This document shows, one piece after another, positions 5,006 to 5,283 of a stretch of DNA of 5,283 nucleotides. Within the stretch, counting starts at the first letter, position 1; each line of letters begins with the position of its first letter. A program made the position numbers and the translations under genes. Location: the NCBI GenBank assembly GCA_902773445.1, contig CACYEU010000226.1, positions 1 to 5,283 of the forward strand. The letters run 5' to 3'. Source of the stretch: an uncultured Lachnospiraceae bacterium (GTDB lineage: Bacteria > Bacillota > Clostridia > Lachnospirales > Lachnospiraceae). The notes beneath the pieces were generated by a model. The model was not told the DNA's origin. It worked only from the letters and a program-made list of their open reading frames with translations, and ran no database searches.

Positions 5006-5283
5006 ATGAAAATAGCAATGGCAAACGATCACGCCGGAACTGCGATGAAGAATGAGATCAAAGCCTATCTCCTGGCAAACGGTTATGAAGTGGAAGATTT
5101 CGGTACCTACGATGACAACAGCTGCGACCTGTCAGACTTTGTGTTCCCGGCAGCTCTCGCCGTAGCCAAAGGTGAATGCGACAAAGGCATTTTCTGTGAC
5201 GGTGTCGGATACGGAAGTGCTCTCATCGCAAACAAAGTCAACGGATGCTATGCGGCTGTCTGTCAGGATCCGCTCTGCGCGAC
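5006..5283 (+). CDS. RpiB/LacA/LacB family sugar-phosphate isomerase, N-terminal part (cut by window edge)
   Basis: The first 92 codons are present and the frame is open at the right edge; full family members are about 140-215 residues. RpiB converts ribose 5-phosphate and ribulose 5-phosphate; LacAB converts galactose 6-phosphate and tagatose 6-phosphate. Landmarks are MKIAMANDHAG (1-11, with Asp8-His9 matching the active-site Asp-His), GYEVEDFGTY (26-35), and FCDGVGYGSALIANKVNG (63-80). Cys64 aligns with the RpiB base Cys66, but the following loop is CDGVGYGS instead of CGTGVGIS: one extra residue, and no Thr. The DYP stretch that usually carries a substrate-contacting Tyr is here CDLSDF (40-45). 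It is therefore a divergent member whose substrate may not be ribose 5-phosphate. AAAGGAGG (4989-4996) lies 9 nt before the ATG. It has its own promoter and diverges from the dehydrogenase gene. Confidence 0.88.
   Translation, partial: MKIAMANDHAGTAMKNEIKAYLLANGYEVEDFGTYDDNSCDLSDFVFPAALAVAKGECDKGIFCDGVGYGSALIANKVNGCYAAVCQDPLCA

Noticed and set aside
4756..5055. Plus-strand open frame of 99 codons across the divergent intergenic region
   Set aside because: It overlaps both promoters and the isomerase start in another frame; its 3' end is an out-of-frame reading of the isomerase gene.
1..5283. CRISPR array, insertion sequence, tRNA or rRNA
   Set aside because: No regularly spaced long repeats, transposase-like protein, terminal inverted repeats or cloverleaf-like segments were seen on either strand.

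Overview
The window looks like chromosomal DNA of a low-to-mid G+C Gram-positive anaerobe (Bacillota, probably class Clostridia, Lachnospiraceae-like). This is inferred from the strong AGGAGG-type ribosome binding sites before almost every gene, the TATAAT-like promoters, the stem plus U-tract terminators, and the character of the proteins, above all an iron-dependent alcohol dehydrogenase of a type common in gut Clostridia. No taxonomic search could be run, so the placement is tentative. There is no mobile element, CRISPR array, tRNA or rRNA, and I see no clearly new biological system. The most interesting material is regulatory DNA in two promoters and a variant active-site loop in a sugar-phosphate isomerase homologue.

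Layout, left to right. At 1-170 (minus) is the N-terminal part of a small membrane protein resembling the Pr6Pr family, with its own promoter near 218-246. A 28-bp perfect palindrome at 293-320 is the terminator of the next minus-strand unit. That unit is a two-gene operon read right to left: a 624-residue sodium:solute symporter (855-2729), then a YbhB/PEBP-family protein (372-836) 18 bp downstream. Its promoter (2794-2822) is overlapped by a ladder of TTAAGA repeats spaced about one helical turn apart. Next on the minus strand is a Nudix hydrolase (2871-3413) of ADP-ribose-pyrophosphatase type with its own extended -10 promoter. No terminator separates it from the symporter unit, so read-through is possible. 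A strong hairpin terminator (3493-3540) ends the iron-containing alcohol dehydrogenase gene (3567-4784, minus).

The last 500 bases hold a 221-bp divergent intergenic region and the start of a plus-strand RpiB/LacAB-type sugar-phosphate isomerase gene (5006 to the window edge). The dehydrogenase promoter carries an 18-bp inverted repeat and an overlapping Rex-like site covering its -10 box, so redox (NADH/NAD+) control of the dehydrogenase is a reasonable hypothesis. The isomerase has its own extended -10 promoter.

The genes do not form one obvious pathway. The dehydrogenase (NAD(P)H-linked fermentation) and the Nudix enzyme (probably ADP-ribose turnover) both touch nicotinamide nucleotide metabolism, but that link is weak inference. 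The symporter and PEBP protein are probably co-expressed; their substrate and role cannot be read from the sequence.
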